Below, one piece after another: positions 11,650 to 22,752 of a DNA stretch of 64,000 nucleotides. Origin of the DNA: Trametes villosa (Eukaryota > Basidiomycota > Agaricomycetes > Polyporales > Polyporaceae); contig PUDQ02000003.1 in NCBI GenBank assembly GCA_002964805.2, forward strand, positions 2,666,001-2,730,000, read 5' to 3'. Below the pieces are notes generated by a model. That model did no database searches. It saw only the letters and a list, made by a program, of their open reading frames with translations, and was not told the origin of the DNA. The first letter of the stretch is position 1. Each line of letters starts with the position of its first letter. Position numbers and translations under genes: made by a program.

Positions 11650-12885
11650 GGCTTGACGACGGTCCAGGGCGGTGGGCAGTGACGACAGCTCGACGGCAAC
11701 GGGGAGGAAAAGAGCACCGGAAAGCCAGCAGGAGGAAGAGTGGAAATGGGCAAGAGCGCAAGGGGGTAGACGAAGTGCAGGCGTTGTTGAGAGGATGCGA
11801 GCGCGCGAACGGGAGGGTGAGGAAGGGCGCGTCGGCGAGATCCCAGTGTCTGCGTCGAGAACCGGTAGAGAAGGGAGCTGCGAGTGGGCGCAAGCGAGAG
11901 CGCGAGAGCGAAAGCCGCAATCTCGGGGGGAGGGAGACGAAGTTGCAGCGATACTTGTAGCGTGAAGGTGACGGCGCGACAGCGAGAGCGCCAGTGAGTG
12001 GGAATGAGTGTAGGCGCCGATTCGAGAGCGCGTAGGCGCGAGCGAGAGGGGGCGGGAACGCGTTTGAGGGAAGAGCAAGAGCGCGCTCGAGAGGGGGCGT
12101 CGCGGGGTGTGCGAGAGGGTGAGCGGGCGGGGGTTCGGGTGGTGTCCGGGCGCTATCGAAAAGGAGCGCCGAGGCGGAGGAGCGGGAGCGCGCACGAGAG
12201 GGAAAGCGGGAGCGCGGTCAAGTTTGGGAAGCGGGGGCGGGGTGCGAATTCGGAAGAGGAAGAGGGAGGGTGCGGGCGTGCGCGAAGGCGAGAATGTGGG
12301 TGTGGGCGGGTCTGAGAGCGGGGACACGGGAGCGCTTCGACAGCGGTGACGTGAGCAAGTTCGAGAGCGAAAGGGAGAGCGCAGGCGTGTTCGAGAGGGA
12401 GAGTGAGTACGAGCGTGCGCGGAGAGGACAGTGCGAGCGGGCGAGAGGGAGAGCGCGGGTGAGGGAGGGCTCCGAGAGCGGGGACGCGGGCGAGTTTCGG
12501 GAGCGCGAGGAGGGCGCGGCGCGTTCGAGAGGGGGAGCGCGGGCGCGAGCGCGAGCGCGAGCGAGAGGGAAGGCGGCGAGAGGGAGAGCGCGGGTGCGGG
12601 CGAGAGGGAGAGTGCGGGTGAGGGAGGGCTCCGATAGCGGGGACGCGGGCGAGTTTCGGGAGCGCGAGGAGGGCGCGGCGCGTTCGAGAGGGGGAGCGCG
12701 GGCGCGGGCGCGGGCGCGAGCGCGAGCGAGAGGGAAGGCGGCGAGAGGGAGAGCGCGGGTGCGGGCGAGAGGGAGAGTGCGGGTGAGGGAGGGCTCCGAG
12801 AGCGGGAACGCGGGCGCACGCGCTAGCGCGAGCCAGACAGAGAGCGCGAGCGCGAGCTAGAGAGAGAGAGAGAGCGTGAGCGCGT
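11650..12885. repeat. GAGCG-rich low-complexity block with 160-bp tandem units
   Basis: Nearly pure purine/GC sequence on the plus strand (GAGAGGGAGAGCGCGGG and variants). Two tandem units are clear: 12,461-12,619 (159 bp) and 12,620-12,784 (165 bp), with a partial third from 12,785. The units differ by a (GCGGGC)n-type expansion. It ends in (GA)n near 12,858-12,872. Long frames on both strands (up to 477 codons) arise from the lack of A/T-rich stops and are not taken as genes. Confidence 0.85.
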
Positions 12886-13167
12886 CCAAGCTTTGCTAGC
12901 ACTAAGTTATGCTAGGGGCCCAACCGCGCCGTAAGGGAACGTCAACGTCTCCCGCGGCATCCTTGACTTAGACTGATGCCGCGCGGCGACCCCGCGGCCG
13001 TCGCGGTTCACAATGGCGTTCTCGAGACGCGGTGCGCTGCAGCTCGCTTGCAGGCGATGCCTATGATGCTCAGCGCCGAACAGACATGGGGCGTCGAACG
13101 CTATGATTCTGCAAAGATATAATATACAACGTAGGGAGCTGAACAGACCTTTCTTCGTACTTGCACT
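12886..13167. other. short spacer
   Basis: Ordinary-composition sequence between the low-complexity block and the stop of the next minus-strand gene. I see nothing to annotate. Confidence 0.4.
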
Positions 13168-16100
13168 CTACTGCCCCTCCTCGTCGGCGCCACTTTCGTC
13201 CTCCACGTCGTCGTTGTCGTCTTCTTCTACGTCCATAGTGTCGGAGGCGGTCTTGAACTCCGCGCCCAGGAGCTTCGTCATGTCGAGCGAGAAGTCGTAG
13301 TCTTCATCGATGATCTGGAGGCCCTTGACGAAGTGCGGACGCTTCTTCTCGAGCCACGCCGGATTATAGCAGTTCCTCCAGAGGCCGATGGGCGCCGTAC
13401 TGTCAACCACCCTGCTGCTGGGCCGCGCAATACGAGTGCGGGGGCCTCTTCCGCGCCCCGTGCTCCCGGTTGCGCTTTGTGTGGTGCCCTCGGCGGCGCC
13501 CTTGGTGCCACCTTCGGGGCCGTCCTGGACTCCACTATCCCCGGTCTTCAGGCGGTAGACCTGGTAGAGCGTGTCAAGCTTTCGCAAGAAGGCTTTCAGC
13601 TCTTCGCTCTGCCACTCCGCCTCGATGATGACCCAGGTGTTGGTGAGAGCGTCTTGCGCAGTCGGGCATTCGTCGCCGCTCATGTGGCGTGGGGCCAGCA
13701 TGGAGATGAGCAACAGATGGTCGTCCAGCTCGTAAACGACGACGGTCCGGAACCGCTGGAACCGCAGCTGCAGACGTAGGGATGAGGACGCGCAATAAGA
13801 GGGCAGAATAGATGATCGTACCGTGCGCTTCCGCGTGTTGATGCACTTCGTGGTCTTGCGTATCGCCACCTGGTTGACTGCCGGAGGCACGTTGCCGTCC
13901 TTCCACACCGAGCGGGCGTGGGGCATGTGGCTATCCAGCGTCCGCTTCACTTGATCCGGGGTGAAGAACCTGGAGGGGATGGGTGGAGAGCGGTACATGC
14001 CACCGCTCACGCACTCCAGGAAATTGTCGACGAAGACGCTCCTGGCCTCGCGGTTGAACTCGCATTCGACCCACGGACGCTTGAAATCGATGCGGAAGTT
14101 CTGAGCGTTGAGGACGGGGGCGGGGGTGAGCTCCTTGTACTTGGCCATCTCTTCATCCGTGAGCGATGGGCAGCGCGTGGCGATCTCTTGCAGCGAGGTG
14201 ACGCCGAGAAGATACAGCATATGATCTCGAATGGCATTCTATGGAGTTTCGTAAGTGACCTAGAGATGACGCGGGACAGTGGCGAACATACCTGGAGACG
14301 AAGCGTGAAGGTACGAGAGACGTTGCTTCGTTCAGCCTCAGACATGGCGTTGACCATCATCTCCTCCTCTTGCGCGGAAGTCTGCCGAATCTTCACGGCG
14401 CTCGCACCCGTGGGACGCGTGCTCTGGTGCGGCGTAGATGAGCCCGGCGCGCCAGGCTCCGTCGGAGCGGTCATGTCGACGTCGATATCCTGGGCGTGGC
14501 TATTCTTCTCCAGCTCGGCGAGCAAGGCCCGACTGGCTATAGAGTTCGAGGCGCGTGCGCTCGGCCTGGGGGCGCTCGGCTGAGGTATCGGGGCGGGGTG
14601 GGCGGGGGCGGCGCTGGAGTTTCCCTTCTCTAGCCTGTCCAACTTGCGATCCAAGCGCGTGACGACGCGGAGGAGGTCTTGCCTGCAAACGCGTAAGATT
14701 CGCTTGACGTTAGTAGAAGAACAATGCTCACTGGGTACGGCTCTGTGTCTCGATGGCTCGATTCTGCGTCTGAAGATCCTCTTGGAACGTCTGCACTTGA
14801 TCCAGCAAATGCAGCGTCAAGCTGCCCTCAGGCGGCGAGGAGGTAGGGGGAGCGCGCTGCTTGCCCTTGTCGGGGCGGCCGTTGCCTCGAGGGAAGGATG
14901 GGTCCGACGCTCCACCCATGCGCGACGATTCCGGATGACTCGCGGAGGAGACACCGGCGAGGGAACTTTCTACCACCCGACGAATATCAGGCGGTAGGTG
15001 CTGTAGCAGCTGCTCGAGAGCTTCCTGGGAGAGCTGCGGAAGACCGGGCGTTAGGCGCAGCACGGACACGACGCAGGTGCAGACTGACCTCGCCTGATGT
15101 CTCAGTAGGATGCGGAAAGTGCGTCGAGGCGGCGCTCTGCGCATCGGGGTGGCCGCGCATCTGGGTCTGTGTCGTCCTTCCCGGCTGGGGATGGTGGTGG
15201 GCGTCGCCGGGTATCGGGTAAGGGCGGGCAGCCTCGTAGGGCCGCGGCTGATTCTGGGGGATAGCGCCGGTCGCCATGCCTTGCTGGGCAAAGTACTGGG
15301 CTTGGCGTGGATGCTCTGCGTTCATAGGCTGAGGGTCGCGTTGGCGTTGAGGGTATGTCGCACGAGGGGGAAGGGGCGCGTTACCCCCGCCAATGAATTG
15401 TGGCGGAGCGGAAGGCTGCTTCTGCATGTGCTCGACGTCCATCGGATGATACCGGCGCTGATAAGCGTTCTCTCCATCGGATGACTGCGGCGGGTACTGG
15501 GGGAAGTGGGCGGCTCCGTCTCTGCCTGGTTGTGCTGGGATGGAGGGCTGTCGCGCACTGGTTGATGCCAGCCCCTGCGGATCCCTCGACTGGCGATGGT
15601 AGTACTGTCCGCTGCTTCCGCCGTATCCCTGAGACGCAGCGGGCTGCTGCCAGACCGGCTCGTGCTGCTGGGGAATCGGAGGCTGCGCATCCATGTTCAT
15701 AGGCTGCTGTTGAGCGTAACGATCGAAAGGGTCGCCAGCACCATGAGGCGGATACTGGGGATAGTCCTGAGGGCGCGCGGGGTGGTTCTGAGGGTGCGTG
15801 GGGTGGCCCTGAGGGTGCGGGAGGCGGTCCGGAGCTGGGAACTCGATCTCCATGGGTATCTGCTTGTCCGGCTGGCGGGGGAGATGCTCGCCGCCTCCGG
15901 GAGGTGCATATTGGAATATGCCTTCCTTCCTCTCTCCGTTGGACGAAAGAGTCGCGGACGGTCCTCGACCGAAGCCATCTACCCCTGGAAACGAGTCATG
16001 TTCGATGACCGTAGGTGGGGACCCCGGCGGGGGGAAAACGAACCGCGGGGGATTCAACTGAGGGAGGGCGAACTGCGGGGGGTCCGGCTGAGGGAGAGCA

Positions 16101-17134
16101 AACTGCGCAAATGCACGCGGCGCCGGCTGATGGATAGGGGGTGGGGATTGATGTGGCTGAAGACGGCGCGAGGCCGTGACATTGCTCGGACTGTGGCTCG
16201 GACGCTCTGGGCGCGAACCCGACGACGCCTGCGGCAAAGGGGCGGGTGAGAAAGCCCCAGGGATAGTAGGCGAGGCGGGGGATGTGGATGTGGAGTCTCT
16301 AGTGTTTGCTGGTGCGTGCATAGAGTACTTGGTGCCCACCAACGGCTCATGCGAGTGTTCGCCACTGGCTGAGTTCCCCGCTCGCGGCGCCTCCTTCGCT
16401 GCGTCCTCCGGTCGCGGCGCCTCCTTCGCTGCGTCCTCCGGTCGTGGCGCCTCCTTCGCTGCGTCCTCCGGTCGCGGCGCCTCCTTCGCTGCATTCTCCG
16501 GTTGCGGTGCTCCCTGAGGCGCATGAGGGTCCTGAGATGTCTGGCTGCCTGGGCCTCCGTGGCCTGCGGGGTGCTCGGGTATCGGGGCTACACCAAACAC
16601 GCCCCACATTGTGCTCGCTGTCTACAGAGGGGGTCAGCATATGAACGAAGCTATATTCCAGCCGCTTACCTTGACTTGGTCAGGAGCAAAGGACTTGCGA
16701 TAAGGCCGCTTCGGTTTACGAATGACGACGCGGCTCGGCGGCGGCGAAGGCTCCTTCACTTGCAGGGGCCTAGCCCAATCCTGCAAAATAGTTATATCCG
16801 TCAGTGCCTACAGCAGGCTACTCATGTCCTGGCGTACCTCTGCCCGTTCCTTCATCCCCTTCTCGTTCAAGAGGTCGGCTTTCGGCGCCGCACGCTTACG
16901 TCCCCTGAACAGCTCTCCACCTACTTCTTCGTGCTGCTCGGCAGGCGCGAATAGACCGGCAGTAGGAGGACGCGACGGCACGGAAGCGCGAGAGGCGAGG
17001 CGTTCGGGACCCGTGGTACTGGGGCGCTCTGCAGGGGCGACATTTTGGCTGTGTGGCGGTGGGGTTTGTGGGTGGCGCGGGGGTTCGGATGACGAGGGGT
17101 CCCCGTTCGCGGGGGTACTTGGCTGGGAGCTCAT
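13168..17134 (-). CDS. large Pro/Gln-rich protein, probable transposon accessory factor
   Basis: Multi-exon gene starting MSSQPSTPANGDPSSSEPP (ATG at 17,134). Order of parts: a basic stretch (FRGRKRAAPKADLL); an exon near 16.7 kb with basic RKPKRPYRK; a long disordered part (16.6-15.1 kb) with four KEAPRPEDAA repeats from a 30-nt tandem repeat; a helical region (LSQEALEQLLQHLPPDIRRV, LDRKLDRLEK); a structured part (SEAERSNVSRTFTLRLQ, ML-YLLGVTSLQEIATRCPSL, NFRIDFKRPWVECEFNREA, VKRTLDSHMPHARSVW); and a C-terminal domain (FRTVVVYELDDHLLLISML, WRNCYNPAWLEKKRPHFVKG) ending in an acidic tail EEDDNDDVEDESGADEEGQ. From memory, proteins with this NFRVDF/VFVDNFL/NCYNP layout are common in agaricomycetes and often lie by transposases. 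I infer a role like CACTA TNPA. Not proven. Confidence 0.7.
16376..16500. repeat. four 30-bp tandem repeats in coding sequence
   Basis: Unit GCGGCGCCTCCTTCGCTGCG plus 10 more bases, about four copies. On the minus strand it gives the 10-aa repeat PRPEDAAKEA. The copies differ at single sites, so this is a young expansion. Confidence 0.85.
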
Positions 17135-17353
17135 CGTTGGGAGGCGGCGAGGTAGGGCGTGGTGATCAGCTTATATGTACGGGGCAGCAAGGGACGCACA
17201 GAGGAATAAGCGAACAAAGCGCTTCGGGAGCGAATTGGCGCTCCAGAGCGCACGGAGGAGACAACGGAAGCACGCTGGCGCGAGTCGAGATGCTCACGCG
17301 CTTCTGAAGGGGGGGACTTCGTGCAATACAGGCTAAGAACATACAATTAGATA

Positions 17354-18214
17354 CTACGACTTCGGGGGACGCTGTAGGGGTCGTGAATGACAGGACGAAG
17401 CTATAGAATGCGATGGACTCACTCCCTTGCCGCCATCGCTAGGTTCTCCGTGGATGCGTATCCGATAGACGCATGTGTATTCCCCACCCCAGTTGTCGAC
17501 AACCTCCAGGACGAAAATGCCAACGTCCATGCCAACATCGCGAATGTCACCTCGTACGGGGAAGGTCTGAACGTCTTGGGGTATGGTGATGTTGTAGATG
17601 AAGTCGGCGAGCTCGACGAACCGATATCCCTTCTTGGTCGTCGGAGGATGATTCCTCCTCAAAGCGTGGTTGGTCCCTTCCGCGAGTCGTTTGTAGCGCT
17701 CTTCGTTGTCCACTCCATCCACGACGCCCCAGAGGATCATCCTCCTAGGCGCACTGGATATGTCCGCTGCGACTGCTTTCGGGATATGGTCTATGCTGAC
17801 GTGCGTGGGGTGTATGATATCGGCGGTGTTGATTCCAATCTGTCCGCCCGCGCCGGGGAACGACCAACATTGACCGATGTGCGTGTCGTCGCTGAGGACC
17901 AGCGCCGGAGAGAAATGCTTGTCTGAAGCGTCGAAGGGGGAAGTAAGCTCTCCCACCACAATCCCTCCATCTGCAGCCAGAGCATAGTCGGGAAGAGCAA
18001 CGGGGGTGCGTGCGCGGAAGACAGCTTCATCTATCTTGGCAAGGACAGCTGGAGAGATCTCGCGCCGCGCTTGGTACGAGGAGAGATGAGAAGGGCGAAC
18101 GAAGGAGGGAAGGCGAGCCAGTAGAACCAAGACCCAGCCATCCCGGATGGCTAAGTAGACAATGATGAAGATGACAGAGAACTTGAGTAGATGGTCGGAG
18201 CGTAGTGCAGCCAT
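17354..18214 (-). CDS. SUN-domain (Sad1/UNC-84-like) membrane protein
   Basis: About 280 aa. Residues 10-34 (FSVIFIIVYLAIRDGWVLVL) form one membrane segment near the N-terminus. The rest is a SUN domain: DYALAADGGIVVGELTSP, then DTHIGQCWSFPGAGGQIGIN, then PTHVSIDHIPKAVAADISSA with PRRMILWGVVDG, and the closing CVYRIRIHG. SUN proteins sit in the inner nuclear membrane with the domain in the perinuclear space and bind KASH partners; agaricomycetes have many divergent copies. A 48-nt GT-AG intron near the end can be spliced or read through in frame, so the last residues are uncertain. It lies head-to-head with the small gene at 18,733 and is carried inside the 25-kb transposon. Confidence 0.8.
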   Translation of the reverse strand: MAALRSDHLLKFSVIFIIVYLAIRDGWVLVLLARLPSFVRPSHLSSYQARREISPAVLAKIDEAVFRARTPVALPDYALAADGGIVVGELTSPFDASDKHFSPALVLSDDTHIGQCWSFPGAGGQIGINTADIIHPTHVSIDHIPKAVAADISSAPRRMILWGVVDGVDNEERYKRLAEGTNHALRRNHPPTTKKGYRFVELADFIYNITIPQDVQTFPVRGDIRDVGMDVGIFVLEVVDNWGGEYTCVYRIRIHGEPSDGGKGVSPSHSIASSCHSRPLQRPPKS

Positions 18215-18732
18215 TCCGGGTGTGCGTGCGGCGTGCGGGGTAGTCGGATTTGTAGGTTCGGGAGTATCTCGGGAAGGGGAAGTGTTACTCTCAAACCGGA
18301 CTTGTTTGCGAGCTGCTAGAGCAGGGCCTGATGAGAGCTGGGTGAAGCGTCGTAAGGATGGTCGAACGTACCTCCTGCCGTTGTGGCCTGCTCACGCTCA
18401 AAACGCTTCGGATCGAATCGACTGTGCGTACCGCGATCTGCGCTCATGGGTACCTATAGCGCATGAGTATCCCGCATAGCTAACGCGGAGAGAGGACGAC
18501 TTACCAGGGCAGTACGGCTCCAGAGAACTATCCAGTGCCACTGAAGGTGCGGTGACTCTAAGAGCTGCGTCGTGCTCCATCAGGCGCCCTGAGCCCATCA
18601 ACTCGCGGCGAGCGCTCAACGCGGTACGCACGAGGCCTCCTTCTCACACTATCGCCCTGCTGGGCTCGCGCCCCGAACCCCACATCGTTCCCCGCGTTGT
18701 CGTCTGTGTCGTCTTTCACATCTCCTCCGGTA

Positions 18733-19268
18733 ATGGAAGCTTCGGCTCTCAAGAATATCGCTTACTGCCAGAACGCGTAAGTGGCCGACATGATCCAGAG
18801 TGAGGGCGACCTACTGAACGTTTCTCGACGCCTGGACAGCCCCGGACTGGAGCTCGCGCGCATGGACGAGGATGGGGTACCTCCGGAGCCTCTCACCCCG
18901 GATGAAGCTGAGGAGCGATTGACGAAGTGGCAGAACTACGACAGTGCGCCTCACCTTTCGTGACACACATACCCATCGAGCTGATTTCATCGTGCATCAC
19001 AGAGCTCTTCGACACCTTGCGAGATGACGCTGCGTTGCTATACTCTCAGTTCGAGGTCCGTGCGGACACCATAGATGCAATGCTATGGCCCGCGGACTCC
19101 TACGCCAAGACGCAGCTGTACAAGCTGAACCACTTCCTCATGCTGTATCACGAGGGCCGATGCCGCGAGCTCGTCGACATGGTGCGCAGCCTGCTCAACC
19201 TTGTCCGGGCCATGTGCGAGGAGCAGTGGGGCGAACCGATGGATGTCGAGGTGGAGGCCCTTGACTGA
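18733..19268 (+). CDS. small acidic helical protein, unknown
   Basis: Three exons join cleanly. Exon 1 begins MEASALKNIAYCQNA at 18,733 and ends at a GTAAGT donor. A 61-nt intron ends GGACAG. Exon 2 (PGLELARMDEDGVPPEPLTP...EERLTKWQNYD) ends at GTGCGC. A 59-nt intron ends CACAG. Exon 3 reads KLFDTLRDDAALLYSQFE ... LYKLNHFLMLYHEGRC ... LLNLVRAMCEEQW and stops at 19,268. Mostly alpha-helical with many acidic residues; no membrane segment; no known domain. It is divergently placed to the SUN gene with about 0.5 kb between. Confidence 0.55.
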
Positions 19269-19634
19269 TCGAGTTGACGGCTCGACGTAGCGGCGAGGGG
19301 AGGGGAGGCTTATGCGGGCGGGATCTTTTCGTTATGAGTCTTGCTATGATTTACCGCTGTCTCGCTTTTCATGTTACACGTTGATACGCTATACTTGCAC
19401 TCTATGAAGGACTCGGCAGTTATGCTCTATCACACCGCCCGAGCAACGACGACGCTATGCCGCCCAAAATACCAATATACGAGTCTCTTATCATTCGATG
19501 AAATTCTATACAAGCTGCACGGCAAACCCATACCCAGTACATGCCCATCCGTACGATGAGCGTCTCCTTCAGCCGCTTGGAGATACGCGAGCCGACATCT
19601 ATTCTCCGTGGATGAATACTTGGACTGCGGAACA
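19269..19634. other. spacer between convergent genes
   Basis: Holds the 3' ends of the plus-strand small gene and the minus-strand gene that stops at 19,635. AT-richer than its neighbours; nothing else seen. Confidence 0.4.
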
Positions 19635-20871
19635 TCAGTCGAGCACTGGAGAGAGGAGCACACGAGCGAACATACATTTGACTTTCGAGCTGTTCTTGCG
19701 GTACCACACATCCTGAACCCAGGACGGTTTTCCGCCAGGCGTAAGGAAGAGGTGGCGGCCATCCTCCTCACGAACGAGGCCCAGCACGACGGGCTCCCAG
19801 CGCAGGCCGTCAACCCAGAGCCAGAGCTGGATGCCCGCGCTGGACTTGTGACAGAACAGGTCGCCCACGGTGAGGTCGCCCTGCCCGGTCAGATCGGGAG
19901 GGGTAGGGCAGGGGTCCTTGGACTTGGTTTCGAACCAAGCTGTGTAGGGCCGCCCCTGGTTAGACTTCCCCTTCCGATTGGCAGCGAGCAGCTTCTCTTC
20001 GGCTGTCTGTTGACAGTAGTTGAAATTCCGCCTCAGCCACTAAAGGTAGTTCAGTAGGATAGGCGTTGTTTGAATCACAGGTACTCACCCGACCGTTGGC
20101 TTTGACGGGTTGGGCGCTCGTAGACGCAGCCACCGAAGCGGCCCTGCTTCTTGTCGTAACGCTCGAGGAGCTGAGGGATGTGGCAGAGACTTTGGGGCTA
20201 CGAGGAGGAAGGTAGTCTTCGAAGTTGTCCGGGGGCGCAGATCGCCCGCGCGCCACGCTACGAACGGAGACACTTCGCGCAGATTCGCCGTCGGACTGCA
20301 GGTCTGAGTCTACCTGACGCCCTAACGAGACGCTGCTTGCGCGAGTGGACGGGGTAGTCGGTGCAGGTGTGCCGCGGATCGAGCGGTTCGCCGCCGGTGT
20401 CGGCGCGCGCGACCCAGAAATCTGTGGGCCGTGGGTAGACTGCCTCGACGAAACTTGCGATAGAGCTGGTGTCGGCTGCCGCGACGGGACAGGCAAAAGG
20501 GCTGGCGTCGCCTGGCGGGAGTGAATAGACGGCCCCCGCGAGGTTGCCCGGCGCGACGTCTGGGAAGGAAGATCTGCCTCCGCAGAGGACCTTGAAGCCT
20601 CTGGCTCGTCGACCAGCATCGTATCGCTACGGGTGTTATAATTGTCGTCAGAGCGTCGTCGCTGATGTGGATGAGAAGCTTACATTGGCGCTTCGACTCC
20701 GAACTCTCTGAGGATGGTGGGGACCGCGCCATCGATGGCGAACGAGGCCCGAATGGAGGCGAAGGGGATGTGTGTCGCGCCATTACTGTCTATGTCGACC
20801 GTTCGACCCCCGACGAACCTAAAGTTCGAGTTGACGAGCTTGCGTCGTTCGGAGGGTGACATCGCGGACAT
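19635..20871 (-). CDS. Ser/Thr-rich protein with conserved N- and C-terminal blocks
   Basis: Starts MSAMSPSERRKLVNSNFRFV at 20,871 (an upstream reading of the frame begins with GTG and is less likely). An N-terminal block (GGRTVDIDSNGATHIPFASI ... VPTILREFGVEAPM) is followed by an intron near 20,680. Then comes a disordered region rich in S, R, T and P with imperfect repeats (PSRQPTPALSQVSSRQSTHG), then, after another intron ending at a CAACAG acceptor near 20,010, a compact C-terminal block (YTAWFETKSKDPCP, GDLTVGDLFCHKSSAGIQLW, WVQDVWYRKNS). I do not recognise the C-terminal block; it looks like a small folded domain. No membrane segment. Cargo of the 25-kb element. Confidence 0.6.
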
Positions 20872-21460
20872 GATGGCAGGAAGTATGAGAGAGAATGTCA
20901 GAGGAATGCAGAGAGCGAGGAGGCGCGAATACCGAGAATGTGCCACTCCGAGAGCGACGGGAGTCTGCGCAGAACAGACAAAGGGACCCGTCGGCGTCCG
21001 GCCCAGGCATCACAACGTGTTCTACAGGCTGCAATCCGGTGATATCAGCGATTCTGGTTGTGCACCGAGACATGACCCGTCCTACTGTGTCCGAGCGGCG
21101 AGCCTCCGCATTCTGCGCATAGCAGAGGGGCTTGCATACAGGTTAGCGAGTGAACGAGTGAGTGAGTGAGTGAGGCGGCCAAGGAGGAGCCCGAACGCGG
21201 AGAAAGCTGAAGGATCTGCACAGCCACCAGGCTGCACTATGAACGGTACGAAGTGCCGGCGCTGGGTAGAAGCACCCGGTGGCACGTCGCGCGTGGGGAC
21301 TGGGTAGTGGGAGCCACGCTTCATATCCGGGATTCTCCAGGGAAGCCGCGTGCACCTTGGAGCTCCTTTGTGCGCCGGAGGAGCGGACGAGCTCCTCCGC
21401 GCAGTTAAAAGCACTCGAGTGAGCCCCTGCTCTTCGTCCGACGAGTCTTTCACGCTCACC

Positions 21461-22034
21461 ATGCAAGCCTCCCACCGCGATCGTCTCGACGAGCCCTTCT
21501 TCCCCCTCGACGCTCATCTCTACCTCACTCGAGCGCTGGAGAAAATCCTGATCGGATTTCTCATTGTCATCACCGTCCAGACGCTGCAGCTGCACGAGGA
21601 AGTGGCGCAGCTCAAGTTCCTTATCCGCATACACGGCGAGACCGAGAGACGCCTTCAGTTCAAGCTCGAAGGCTTCACTCCCAACACGACGCTCGCAACC
21701 TCTCCTGCCTTCGACTACCACCGTATCGGTACCGGAGGTGAGTAAACATGCCGGAACTTCTGAACCCGGTGACTGAGTGCGGCGTAGTGACCGTCTGTAC
21801 TCTGAACGGCGGAGGCCTGGGCAACCCGGAGCTCCCGGTGTACGAATTCGGCGCACTCCAGATCTGTGCCGCGGCGGTGAGTAGTCCGGTCTGGTTTGAC
21901 AAATGCGTCACTCTCATGCTCCGTTTACTTAGGGTGAGCATACCGCGGCGTTGCGCAAGGGGGAGCCCGGGTGCTACACCTTCGCGGACGAGGCGTCGGC
22001 CGGCTACTTCATGAGTCTCGTCTACGAGTACTAG
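21461..22034 (+). CDS. small single-pass membrane protein, unknown
   Basis: Three exons. ATG at 21,461 (MQASHRDRLDEPFFPLDAHL). A hydrophobic stretch (ILIGFLIVITVQTL) is followed by a helix (LHEEVAQLKFLIRIHGETER). The exon ends at a GTGAGT donor; a 50-nt intron ends CGTAG. Exon 2 reads VTVCTLNGGGLGNPELPVYE ... LQICAAA; a 56-nt intron ends TTTAG. Exon 3 is GEHTAALRKGEPGCYTFADE ... SLVYEY and a stop at 22,034. Each junction keeps phase, which is the main support. About 165 aa. No family recognised. Confidence 0.55.
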
Positions 22035-22752
22035 ATACATTGTTCGGCAACGAGGGTACGGAGGATGACTTACACGCACCAAATATGACACTGTTTGAGA
22101 GACTGGAAGAATTCGTGAGCTCCTTAAGCTGCCGTTCCTTCGACGGCTTGTAGGCGATGGGCAGCCCGCGGCGCTGCGCCGTCCAAGGACGCAGGTCTGA
22201 GGCCCGCTCGACGCGAGCTTAGTCAGTTTGCGGTTCTTTCGATGATATTCGCTATGGTACTGACCTTGGTACCTGATTTCTCATTGCTCCGCTCGCGCGC
22301 ACGGCGTCGCAGTGTATCGCGACGCCCGGGGCGTTCTCGGCGCGCGGGTAGTCCGCGTTTGGTAGCGCGACGCCGCGCACGCGCCACACGTGGTCGTGTC
22401 GCGCCCTCTTCCCGCTCCTCCTCCTGGCGCTTTAGGTACTGTGGGTACCGATCTTCGTTATGCAAGTAAGACTCTCGTGCTGCGGTTTTGAATACATCAT
22501 GCGTTTCTCTTTCGTTCTCGCGCTCGATCCCGACGTCCGATCTCTCTCGCGCCCGTGTGCGCTCCCTCTCGCTCTCGGCTTCGCCTTCGTCCGGCATATA
22601 TAGCTCACGCCCACGCGCTGTGGCCTCCAAGTCGCGCTGGTAGCTCAGCTCTCGTTCAGTCTCATCTACAAGACACCCCCGCCTCTATCTACTCTTCGCT
22701 CCTCTCTGTGCCACCCGACGCCTTCGCCCTTTCCGCGGAGCTAGCACCATGA
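22035..22752. other. spacer, no gene supported
   Basis: About 0.7 kb between the membrane-protein gene and the stop of the WD40 gene. A 135-codon minus-strand frame here is Arg/Glu repeats without splice support. Confidence 0.4.

Noticed and set aside
11386..12819. 477-codon minus-strand frame rich in Ser/Pro/Arg
   Set aside because: Almost all of it is translated GAGCG repeat; only the last part (11,436-11,640) looks like protein and is reported separately.
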